A stretch of DNA of 64,000 bases from Pontivivens nitratireducens (GTDB lineage Bacteria > Pseudomonadota > Alphaproteobacteria > Rhodobacterales > Rhodobacteraceae): NCBI RefSeq assembly GCF_014235845.1, contig NZ_JACJUQ010000011.1:62001-126000 (forward strand), in the 5' to 3' direction. The notes beneath the pieces are model-generated. The model did not search any database. It saw only the letters and a list, made by a program, of their open reading frames with translations, and was not told where the DNA came from. Positions 46,780 to 54,484 of the stretch are shown here, piece after piece. The translations under genes were made by a program, and so were the position numbers. Each line of letters opens with the position of its first letter. Position 1 is the first letter of the stretch.

Positions 46780-48042
46780 ATGCCAGCCCCAACCAACGCG
46801 CCGGGTGAGAACCTGAAGATCAACGCGGATCGGCTGTGGGACAGCCTGATGGAAATGGCGAAGATCGGCCCCGGCGTGGCGGGCGGCAACAACCGCCAGA
46901 CCCTGACCGACGAGGATGGCGAGGGCCGCGCCCTGTTCCAGAAATGGTGCGAGGATGCGGGCTGCACCATGGGCCTCGACCAGCTTGGCAATATGTTCGC
47001 CACCCGCGCGGGAACGGACCCGGACGCGCTGCCGGTCTATGTCGGCTCGCATCTGGATACCCAGCCGACCGGAGGCAAGTATGACGGCGTGCTGGGCGTT
47101 CTGGGCGGGTTGGAGATCATCCGTACCCTCAACGATCTGGGCATCAAGACAAAGCACCCCATCGTCGCCACCAACTGGACGAACGAGGAGGGCACACGCT
47201 TCGCCCCGGCCATGCTGTCTTCCGGTGTTTTTGCGGGCATTCACACGCAAGACTGGGCCGAGGGCAAGACCGACGCGCAGGGCAAACGCTTCGGTGATGA
47301 ACTGGACCGCATCGGTTGGCGTGGGGACGAAGAGGTTGGCGCGCGCAAGATGCACGCCTTCTTCGAGCTGCATATCGAACAGGGACCGATTCTGGAGGCG
47401 GAACAAAAGGATATCGGCGTCGTCACCCACGGTCAGGGCCTGTCGTGGACACAGGTCACGATCACGGGCAAGGATTCGCACACCGGCTCCACCCCGATGC
47501 CGATGCGAAAGAATGCGGGCCTGGGCATGGCGCGGATCCTCGATCTGGTGGACGAAATCGCTTGGTCGCACGCGCCCCACGCGGTCGGCGCTGCGGGGCA
47601 TATCGACGTCTTCCCGAACTCACGCAACGTGATCCCCGGCAAGGTCGTGTTCACCGTCGATTTCCGCTCCCCCGACCTCAGCGTGATCGAGGACATGGAG
47701 CGGCGGCTCAAGTCCGGCGGGCAGGCCATCGCGGATGACCTCGGCCTGGGCATCGAGTTCGAGAAGGTCGGCGGCTTCGACCCCGTCGAATTCGACGAAG
47801 GCTGCGTGACGGCCGTGCGCAACGCCGCCGAACGCCTCGGCTATTCTCACCGCGACCTGATCTCGGGCGCGGGCCATGACGCCTGCTGGATCAACCGGGT
47901 CGCACCGACAGCGATGGTCATGTGCCCTTGCGTGGACGGGTTGAGCCACAATGAGGCGGAGGAGATCAGCAAGGATTGGGCGGAGAAGGGCACGAACGTG
48001 CTGTTTCATGCAGTGGTCGAAACGGCGGGGATATTGGGATGA
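46780..48042 (+). CDS. Zn-dependent hydantoinase/carbamoylase family amidase (beta-ureidopropionase)
   Basis: 420-aa M20-like amidase. Metal ligands are visible in VGSHLDTQPTGGKYDGVLG, TNEEGTRF, ELHIEQGPILE and the C-terminal GAGHDACW. Given neighbours it should hydrolyse N-carbamoyl-beta-alanine to beta-alanine, CO2 and ammonia. ATG 46780 has AAGGAG 8-9 bases upstream. Its stop overlaps the start of the next, AT-rich gene. Confidence 0.9.
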   Translation: MPAPTNAPGENLKINADRLWDSLMEMAKIGPGVAGGNNRQTLTDEDGEGRALFQKWCEDAGCTMGLDQLGNMFATRAGTDPDALPVYVGSHLDTQPTGGKYDGVLGVLGGLEIIRTLNDLGIKTKHPIVATNWTNEEGTRFAPAMLSSGVFAGIHTQDWAEGKTDAQGKRFGDELDRIGWRGDEEVGARKMHAFFELHIEQGPILEAEQKDIGVVTHGQGLSWTQVTITGKDSHTGSTPMPMRKNAGLGMARILDLVDEIAWSHAPHAVGAAGHIDVFPNSRNVIPGKVVFTVDFRSPDLSVIEDMERRLKSGGQAIADDLGLGIEFEKVGGFDPVEFDEGCVTAVRNAAERLGYSHRDLISGAGHDACWINRVAPTAMVMCPCVDGLSHNEAEEISKDWAEKGTNVLFHAVVETAGILG

Positions 48043-48551
48043 AATCAATATTTTTAATAGTCCTTCTAGTGATAGCAGGTTGCTCCAGGTCACTTAGTTA
48101 TAATGATCCAATCGGGAGGTTGGATGCTATCGCCAGCCTAGAATACCTCCCAGGGGGACCAATCTTTTTGAATGGTCCATTGCAATATGCGCAAACAAGT
48201 GAGGGGACATATTCAACATATTTGCTCCGCGAATTTCAAGTAAATGGGTCAAATTTTATTCAGTTGTATGCTACTCTAAATCATAATCATGGACTTTTAT
48301 TGAGAAGGGGTTCTGTAAACGGCTACGATGAAAAGATAGTATTAGATATTGATTATGATGTCTCATGTAGTAGTTTTGTTAGATGCGATGAGTACCAAAC
48401 GCTAGGACTTTTTATTTCGGAGGAAGAGCTTCTTTCTGGTCTTTCGGAGGGCTTACAGGTGGAATTTCGGAATAGGAATCAATTAGTATTTGAGATTCCG
48501 GCATCTTATATCCGGGATTTTCAAAATCTCCGTACCGCTAGTGGAACATAA
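48039..48551 (+). CDS. AT-rich putative lipoprotein, function unknown
   Basis: 170 aa. The signal peptide ends in a lipobox, VIAGC (Cys15), so it is probably a membrane-anchored lipoprotein. The remaining sequence is rich in Tyr, Leu, Ser and Asn and matches no family I recognise; two Cys (SCSSFVRC) may form a disulfide. The gene is visibly much richer in A and T than its neighbours, yet its ATG overlaps the amidase stop (ATGA), placing it inside the pyrimidine operon between amidase and dihydropyrimidinase. Horizontal acquisition is likely. Confidence 0.65.
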   Translation: MKSIFLIVLLVIAGCSRSLSYNDPIGRLDAIASLEYLPGGPIFLNGPLQYAQTSEGTYSTYLLREFQVNGSNFIQLYATLNHNHGLLLRRGSVNGYDEKIVLDIDYDVSCSSFVRCDEYQTLGLFISEEELLSGLSEGLQVEFRNRNQLVFEIPASYIRDFQNLRTASGT

Positions 48552-48574
48552 AGCATTCAAGGAGGCCAAACCAA

Positions 48575-50038
48575 ATGACCAAAGTCATCAAGAACGGAAC
48601 CATCGTCACCGCGGATCGCCAGTGGAAGGCGGACGTCCTGATCGATGGTGAGAAGATCGTCGAGATCGGTGAGAACCTCAAAGGGGATGAGGTGATCGAC
48701 GCCACCGATGCTTACGTCATCCCCGGTGGCATCGACCCGCATACGCATCTGGAAATGCCCTTCATGGGCACCACGGCGGCGGAGACGTTCGAGTCCGGCA
48801 CCTTCGCGGCGGCGGCGGGTGGCACCACGATGCTGGTGGATTTCTGCCTGCCGGGCGAGGACGGCTCGCTGCTCAACGCCATCGATGCCTGGGACCGGAA
48901 ATCCAAGGATCAAATCTGCACCGATATCAGCTATCACATGGCGATCACCGACTGGAACGAGACCATCTTCGATGAGATGGAGGCGGTCGTTAAGCAGCGC
49001 GGTATCAACACCTTCAAGCATTTCATGGCCTATAAGGGCTCACTGATGGTCGAGGATGATGAGATGTTCGCCTCGTTCCGGCGCTGTGCCGAGCTGGGCG
49101 CGCTGCCGCTGGTCCATGCGGAAAACGGCGACATCGTGCAGGCCATGCAGGAGCGTCTGCTGGCCGAGGGGCAGACCGGACCCGAGGCGCACGCCTATTC
49201 CCGCCCCCCCGAGGTCGAGGGCGAGGCCGCCAACCGCGCCATCATGATTGCGGATGCCGCCGGTACGCCGCTCTACATCGTGCACGTGTCGTGCGAACAG
49301 GCGCATGAGGCGATCCGCCGTGCCCGTCAGAAGGGGATGCGCGTTTATGGTGAGCCGCTGATCCAGCACCTGACACTGGATGAGGGCGAGTATTTCAACA
49401 AGGATTGGCAATACGCCGCCCGCCGCGTCATGTCCCCGCCCTTTCGCAACAAGATGCATCAGGACAGCCTGTGGTCGGGTCTGTCCGCCGGTTCGCTGCA
49501 AGTTGTGGCGACCGATCATGCGGCATTCTCGGACGAGCAGAAGCGGATGGGTCTGGACAACTTCACCCAGATCCCGAACGGCACCGGCGGTCTTGAGGAG
49601 CGCATGGCGATGCTCTGGACTCAAGGGGTCGAGACAGGTCGCCTGACACCGGAGGAGTTCGTGGCCGCGACCTCCACCAACATCGCGAAAATCCTCAACA
49701 TCTATCCCACCAAAGGCGGGATCATGGTGGGCGGCGACGCGGATATCGTGGTCTGGGACCCGTCGATCAGCAAGACGGTGTCCGCCTCTACCCAGAAATC
49801 CATCATCGAATACAATGTCTTCGAAGGGTTCGAGGTGAAGGCGCAGCCTCGCTACACGTTGAGCCGCGGCGACGTGATCTGGGCCTACGGCCAGAACTCG
49901 CAACCGCAGCCCGGACGCGGCAAGTTCGTGAAGCGGCCTGCATTCGCCAGTGCGTCCAAGGCGCTGAGCAAGTGGAAATCGCTGAACACGCCGAGGAAGA
50001 TCGAGCGCGATCCGTTGAACATTCCGAGCGGGGTTTGA
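48575..50038 (+). CDS. hydA: Dihydropyrimidinase
   Basis: 487-aa cyclic amidohydrolase opening dihydrouracil and dihydrothymine to N-carbamoyl-beta-amino acids. Metal and substrate residues: GGIDPHTHLEMPF, carbamylated Lys154 in HFMAYKGSL, PLVHAENGD, YIVHVS, and Asp in VVATDHAAFS. AAGGAGG lies about 8 bases before the ATG. Also called D-hydantoinase. Second step of the reductive pathway. Confidence 0.95.
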   Translation: MTKVIKNGTIVTADRQWKADVLIDGEKIVEIGENLKGDEVIDATDAYVIPGGIDPHTHLEMPFMGTTAAETFESGTFAAAAGGTTMLVDFCLPGEDGSLLNAIDAWDRKSKDQICTDISYHMAITDWNETIFDEMEAVVKQRGINTFKHFMAYKGSLMVEDDEMFASFRRCAELGALPLVHAENGDIVQAMQERLLAEGQTGPEAHAYSRPPEVEGEAANRAIMIADAAGTPLYIVHVSCEQAHEAIRRARQKGMRVYGEPLIQHLTLDEGEYFNKDWQYAARRVMSPPFRNKMHQDSLWSGLSAGSLQVVATDHAAFSDEQKRMGLDNFTQIPNGTGGLEERMAMLWTQGVETGRLTPEEFVAATSTNIAKILNIYPTKGGIMVGGDADIVVWDPSISKTVSASTQKSIIEYNVFEGFEVKAQPRYTLSRGDVIWAYGQNSQPQPGRGKFVKRPAFASASKALSKWKSLNTPRKIERDPLNIPSGV

Positions 50039-50075
50039 GTGTGGACAAAAATCCCTAGTCAGAAACTCTTAAGGT

Positions 50076-50459
50076 TCAGCAGGCTCCAGCCTGCTGGGCT
50101 CCGTACGTTGCTTGCGGAACGGTAAATTGCTCACCGTGGGCCGAAGAAAGCTGATCAATCAAGCCCTGACAAGAGAACCCCATCATTTTGAGGTACTCAT
50201 CTGCGGAGCGCGACGCTTGCTCATTCCAATTCACAAAGAGACTATCCACCGCCACCGTAGCATCTGTAATATCAAACTGTTCTCCAAATTCTGAAGAAAG
50301 TTGGTCGATTAATCCTTGTCGTGAGAAGGCAGAAAACGAAAGGTAGCTTTCGGCTAACCTCACCGCGTTTTTCTGTTGATTATTTAGCGTTTGCGGGAGC
50401 GCAGCCGAGGCCATAAAAGCTGACACAAAAAAGCACAAAATAGATATATTTTTATTCAT
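50076..50459 (-). CDS. Secreted protein with two Ltp-type repeats
   Basis: 127 aa. Signal peptide (about 1-20, no lipobox Cys) followed by two repeats of the Ltp/host cell surface-exposed lipoprotein type: AESYLSFSAFSRQGLIDQLSS (30s-50s) with ATVAVDSLFVNWNEQA, then ADEYLKMMGFSCQGLIDQL with QATYGAQ. Such repeats occur in phage-encoded superinfection-exclusion lipoproteins of Gram-positive hosts and in many unstudied proteins. The gene is AT-rich and faces against the surrounding operon. ATG 50459 has AAAGGA upstream; longer starts lack a signal peptide. Confidence 0.72.
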   Translation of the reverse strand: MNKNISILCFFVSAFMASAALPQTLNNQQKNAVRLAESYLSFSAFSRQGLIDQLSSEFGEQFDITDATVAVDSLFVNWNEQASRSADEYLKMMGFSCQGLIDQLSSAHGEQFTVPQATYGAQQAGAC

Positions 50460-50600
50460 ACTTCCAGTCCTTTGCTCACTTAACGGAGTGTAGGGTAATT
50501 TGGAGGGAGCTCGCAATTGAAATTTATTTGGCAACTGGGAGGGGATGATCGTAACCAGGTGTCTTTGATACACGCATGAAAACAGAAGTGTTCAGGCCCC

Positions 50601-50616
50601 TTGACCACCCGGTCAA
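50601..50616. promoter_or_regulatory. Candidate RutR operator before the ABC transporter operon
   Basis: TTGACCACCCGGTCAA, 15 of 16 positions matching TTGACCANNTGGTCAA. It lies 39 bases upstream of the ATPase start codon. A further half-site TTGACCAA follows at 50633-50640. Confidence 0.8.
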
Positions 50617-50655
50617 AAATTGTGTCACTTGCTTGACCAACTCGAAGGACGTGCC

Positions 50656-51435
50656 TTGCAAGCCAACGTTATCTCAGCCCGCAATCTCTCCCTGACCTTT
50701 CAGACCAACGATGGACCGGTTCACGCGCTCAAGGACGTGAACGTCGACATCGGAAAGGGGGAGTTCGTCAGCTTCATCGGGCCCTCGGGCTGTGGCAAGA
50801 CCACCTTCCTGCGCGTCGCTGCCGATCTGGAGCAGCCGACGGCGGGGGCGATCACCGTTAATGGCATGTCCCCGGCCGAGGCGCGCAAATCCCGCGCCTA
50901 TGGCTACGTCTTTCAGGCGGCGGGCCTGTATCCGTGGCGGACCATCGGTGGCAATATCCGGTTGCCGCTCGAAATCATGGGCTATTCCAAGGCCGAGCAG
51001 GCGGAGCGCGTGGCGCGCACGCTGGAGCTGGTGGACCTTGCCGGGTTTGAGAAGAAATACCCGTGGCAACTGTCCGGCGGAATGCAGCAACGTGCCTCGA
51101 TCGCGCGGGCGCTGGCCTTTGACGCGGATATCCTGCTGATGGATGAGCCGTTCGGCGCGCTGGATGAAATCGTGCGTGATCACCTGAACGAACAGTTGCT
51201 GAAACTGTGGGCGCGGACGGAAAAGACCATAGCCTTCGTCACCCATTCCATTCCCGAGGCGGTGTACCTGTCCACCAAGATCGTCGTGATGTCGCCCCGC
51301 CCGGGCCGTGTGACGGACTTGATCGAAAGCACCCTGCCGCGTGAACGCCCGCTGGAGATTCGCGACAGCCCCGAATTCATCGCCATCGCCCACCGGGTTC
51401 GCGAAGGCCTGCGCGCGGGGCATGAGGATGTATAG
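50656..51435 (+). CDS. ABC transporter ATPase of NMT1-type (probably pyrimidine) uptake system
   Basis: 259 aa, nitrate/taurine-type ATPase. Walker A IGPSGCGKTTFLR, signature QLSGGMQQRASIARAL, Walker B ILLMDEPFGALDE, H-loop THSIPEA. TTG 50656 is favoured as start because GAAGGA lies 6 bases before it; GTG 50620 is in frame but has no RBS and sits next to the operator. First gene of a four-gene importer. Confidence 0.92.
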   Translation: MQANVISARNLSLTFQTNDGPVHALKDVNVDIGKGEFVSFIGPSGCGKTTFLRVAADLEQPTAGAITVNGMSPAEARKSRAYGYVFQAAGLYPWRTIGGNIRLPLEIMGYSKAEQAERVARTLELVDLAGFEKKYPWQLSGGMQQRASIARALAFDADILLMDEPFGALDEIVRDHLNEQLLKLWARTEKTIAFVTHSIPEAVYLSTKIVVMSPRPGRVTDLIESTLPRERPLEIRDSPEFIAIAHRVREGLRAGHEDV

Positions 51436-51648
51436 CGCAACCTGCCACCCCAAGGAGGGGGACGGGGCGACAGGCCGACTTCGCTCACGGCCATCGGCTT
51501 CCCAGCCTGTTCCGCACCGTCCGTTCAATCAGGCAGATCTTACTTTGCTCTTAAAATATCCAGAGTCCATCCTACAGACCCGCGCGGGCGGTGGTGAGGG
51601 CAGGAGCCTCCGCCCGGCGTGTTCGACGACAACCAGGAAGGCAGCGGC

Positions 51649-52512
51649 ATGAGGTCCATCGTTCCCATCCTGACCGTTTTGGCGGCATTGATCGCGATCT
51701 GGTATGCGGGCGCGGTCGCGTTGAATGCGGACTGGGCACGTCAGCAGGCGGAGCGGCAGGACAGGACGCTGACGACTTCGGAGTTGATTGTGGAGACCTG
51801 GAATCAGGACCGGCCCCGTCTGCCCGCCCCCCATCAGGTCGCGGTGGAGCTATGGGACACGACGGTCGAGAAGAAGATCACGTCCAAGCGCAGCCTCGTC
51901 TATCACGGTTGGGTGACGCTCAGCGTGACACTCGCCGGGTTCGGGTTTGGCGCGGCGCTGGGCATCGCGCTGGCCGTGGCCATCGTCTATAGCCGAACCA
52001 TGGATCGCAGCGTGATGCCGTGGGTCATCGCCAGTCAGACGATCCCGATCCTGGCCATCGCGCCGATGATTATCGTGGTGCTCAATTCCATAGGGATGCA
52101 GGGCTTCATCCCCAAGGCGATCATTGCCACCTATCTCAGCTTTTTCCCCGTGACCGTGGGCATGGTGAAGGGGCTGCGCGCGCCCAGTGCGATGCAACTC
52201 GACCAGATGAAGACGTGGAACGCCAGCGGCCTGCAAGGGTTCTTGCGCCTGCGCCTGCCCAGTTCGATGCCCTATCTGTTCACCTCGCTGAAGATCGCGG
52301 TGGCGGCCTCGCTGGTCGGCACCATCATCGGTGAACTGCCGACCGGCGCCGTCGCCGGTCTGGGCGCGCGATTGCTGGCGGGCAGCTATTATGGGCAGAC
52401 CGTGCAAATCTGGTCAGCGCTGTTCGGGGCGGCTGTCCTCGCGGCGCTGCTGATCCTGGCCGTCGGCGTGTTTGAGCGGATCGTGACCAGACATATGGGG
52501 TTCGGACGATGA
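51649..52512 (+). CDS. ABC transporter permease, first of pair
   Basis: 287-aa inner-membrane permease of the SsuC/ThiX type with about six helices and the coupling-loop region around ASGLQGFLRLRLPSSMPYLF. AGGAAGG lies about 7 bases before ATG 51649. The 213 bases separating it from the ATPase hold no gene. It overlaps the second permease by four bases. Confidence 0.9.
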   Translation: MRSIVPILTVLAALIAIWYAGAVALNADWARQQAERQDRTLTTSELIVETWNQDRPRLPAPHQVAVELWDTTVEKKITSKRSLVYHGWVTLSVTLAGFGFGAALGIALAVAIVYSRTMDRSVMPWVIASQTIPILAIAPMIIVVLNSIGMQGFIPKAIIATYLSFFPVTVGMVKGLRAPSAMQLDQMKTWNASGLQGFLRLRLPSSMPYLFTSLKIAVAASLVGTIIGELPTGAVAGLGARLLAGSYYGQTVQIWSALFGAAVLAALLILAVGVFERIVTRHMGFGR

Positions 52513-53357
52513 GCTTTGCCGTAATCTTCGCCGCGCTGATGATCTGGTTCGGTGGCTGGTGGATGAATGCCCGCCTTGCCCGGATCCGGGGGGGCAGGGG
52601 GGCGGGGGCCCTCGCGCCGATCCTGTTCGGGGTTACGGTGCTGGTCCTGTGGGAATTGCTGGTCCGCGGGCTGGGCGTGCCGGGTGCGATCCTGCCGCCG
52701 CCCTCGGCCATCGGGCAGGCCTTTGTCGCGAACCTGCCGACCCTGTGGGCCGATTTCGTCCAGACCTTCGTGAAGGGCGCGCTGTCTGGCTATGTCATCG
52801 GATGCTCAGTGGCCTTTGCCATGGCGCTGGCGGTGGACCGTTCCGATTTCCTGAAGCGGGGCCTGCTGCCGGTTGGCAACTTCATGGCTGCGCTGCCCAT
52901 CATTGGCATGGCGCCGATCTTCGTGATGTGGTTCGGCTTCGGATGGCAGTCAAAGGCGGCGGTGGTCGCGGTGATGTGCTTTTTCCCGATGCTGGTGAAT
53001 ACGGTGCAGGGGCTGGCGGCGGCGGACCGGATGCAGGCGGATCTGATGCGGACCTATGCCGCCTCCCCCTTGCAGACGTTGATGAAACTGAAACTGCCAG
53101 CCGCAGGGCCGTTCATTTTCAACGGTCTGAAAATCTGCACGACTCTGGCGTTGATCGGTGCCATCGTGGCGGAGTTCTTCGGCTCACCGACGCTCGGCAT
53201 GGGCTTTCGTATTTCCACTCAGGTCGGTCGGCTGGCGCTCGACATGGTCTGGGCGGTGATTCTGGTCGCGGCCCTTGCGGGCTCGGCCTTTTACGGTGTG
53301 GTAACGCTGCTGGAGAGAGCGGCCACCTTCTGGCATCCGTCACAAAGGGGAAGGTGA
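52509..53357 (+). CDS. ABC transporter permease, second of pair
   Basis: 282 aa, homologous to the preceding permease. N-terminal helix, VLWELLVRGLGVPGAILPPPS (shared by this family), and coupling loop TYAASPLQTLMKLKLPAAGPF. Forms the heterodimeric channel with its neighbour. Confidence 0.92.
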   Translation: MSFAVIFAALMIWFGGWWMNARLARIRGGRGAGALAPILFGVTVLVLWELLVRGLGVPGAILPPPSAIGQAFVANLPTLWADFVQTFVKGALSGYVIGCSVAFAMALAVDRSDFLKRGLLPVGNFMAALPIIGMAPIFVMWFGFGWQSKAAVVAVMCFFPMLVNTVQGLAAADRMQADLMRTYAASPLQTLMKLKLPAAGPFIFNGLKICTTLALIGAIVAEFFGSPTLGMGFRISTQVGRLALDMVWAVILVAALAGSAFYGVVTLLERAATFWHPSQRGR

Positions 53358-53382
53358 CGGGGGCCCCAACAAGGAGAGAACT

Positions 53383-54363
53383 ATGAAATTGCTCAAGACT
53401 TTGGCCGCAGCGACCCTGCTCGCCACGCCCGCGATGGCGCAGGACGAGGTGACGTTGCAGTTGCAATGGGTCACGCAGGCCCAGTTTGCCGGGTACTACG
53501 TCGCGCTCGATCAGGGTTATTATGAGGATGAAAACCTCGATGTCACGATCCAGCCCGGCGGCCCCGACATCGCCCCGCCGCAGGTCCTGGCCGGTGGCGG
53601 CGCGGACGTCATGCTCAACTGGATGCCCTCCGCCCTGGCCGCGCGTGAACGCGGCGTGCCCGTCGTCAACATCGCGCAGCCGTTCAAGACGTCCGGCCTG
53701 ATGCTGACCTGCTGGGCCGATGCGGGCATCGAGACGCCCGAAGATTTCCGTGGCAAGACCATCGGCGTCTGGTTCTTCGGCAACGAATATCCGTTCCTGA
53801 GCTGGATGAGCCAACTTGGCATTCCCACGGATGGCGGCGAGGACGGCGTGACCGTTCTTCGGCAGGCGTTCAACGTCGATCCGCTGTTGCAGCGGCAGGC
53901 GGACTGCATTTCGACCATGACCTATAACGAATACGGTCAGGTTCTGGACGCCGGTGTGGGTGAGGACGAACTGATCACCTTCAAATATGAGGATCAGGGC
54001 GTCGCAACGCTTGAGGACGGCATGTACGTGCTTGAGGAAAACCTCGACGATCCCGAGTTTGTGGACCGGATGGTCCGGTTCGTCCGCGCCTCGATGAAGG
54101 GGTGGAAGTGGGCCGAGGAAAACCCCGAGGAAGCCGCCGAAATCGTGCTCGACAACGACGCGACCGGCGCTCAGACGGAGGCGCATCAGGTCCGCATGAT
54201 GAATGAGATCGCCAAACTGACCGCAGGCTCGAACGGCGCGCTGGATGTGGCCGATTACGAACGTACCGTGGCCACACTGCTGGGCGGCGGGTCTGATCCT
54301 GTCATCACGATGGAGCCTGAGGGCGCGTACACATTGGAGATCACCGACCAGGCGCTCGACTGA
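53383..54363 (+). CDS. NMT1/THI5-like substrate-binding protein
   Basis: 326 aa with a signal peptide (cleavage AMA-Q at about 19). LQLQWVTQAQFAGYYVALDQGYY is the signature of the NMT1/THI5-like ThiY group that binds pyrimidines and related heterocycles. AAGGAG precedes the ATG. With the RutR site upstream, uracil/thymine or a breakdown product is the best guess for its ligand. Confidence 0.92.
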   Translation: MKLLKTLAAATLLATPAMAQDEVTLQLQWVTQAQFAGYYVALDQGYYEDENLDVTIQPGGPDIAPPQVLAGGGADVMLNWMPSALAARERGVPVVNIAQPFKTSGLMLTCWADAGIETPEDFRGKTIGVWFFGNEYPFLSWMSQLGIPTDGGEDGVTVLRQAFNVDPLLQRQADCISTMTYNEYGQVLDAGVGEDELITFKYEDQGVATLEDGMYVLEENLDDPEFVDRMVRFVRASMKGWKWAEENPEEAAEIVLDNDATGAQTEAHQVRMMNEIAKLTAGSNGALDVADYERTVATLLGGGSDPVITMEPEGAYTLEITDQALD

Positions 54364-54402
54364 TCCTGGGCTGGACTGATCCGGGGGGGGGGCGACCGGC
54401 CC

Positions 54403-54437
54403 CTTCACTTTCTGAAAATATCCCCGCCGGAGGCGCA
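54403..54437 (+). repeat. Short intergenic repeat, copy 3
   Basis: CTTCACTTTCTGAAAATATCC followed by CCGCCGGAGGCGC, the same element as at 8994. Its 3' half is mirrored by an inverted copy at 54449-54465. It is preceded by a run of ten G at 54383-54392. Confidence 0.6.
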
Positions 54438-54465
54438 GCTTCATGAACGCGCCTCCGGCGGGGAT
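54420..54465. terminator. Strong hairpin between the ABC operon and the beta-glucosidase gene
   Basis: 17-bp perfect stem (54420-54436 with 54449-54465, arms starting ATCCCCGCCGG and GCGCCTCCGG) with a 12-base loop, between convergent genes. It is built from the repeat element and an inverted copy of its end. Confidence 0.75.
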
Positions 54466-54484
54466 GTGTCACGACGCCGAAACG

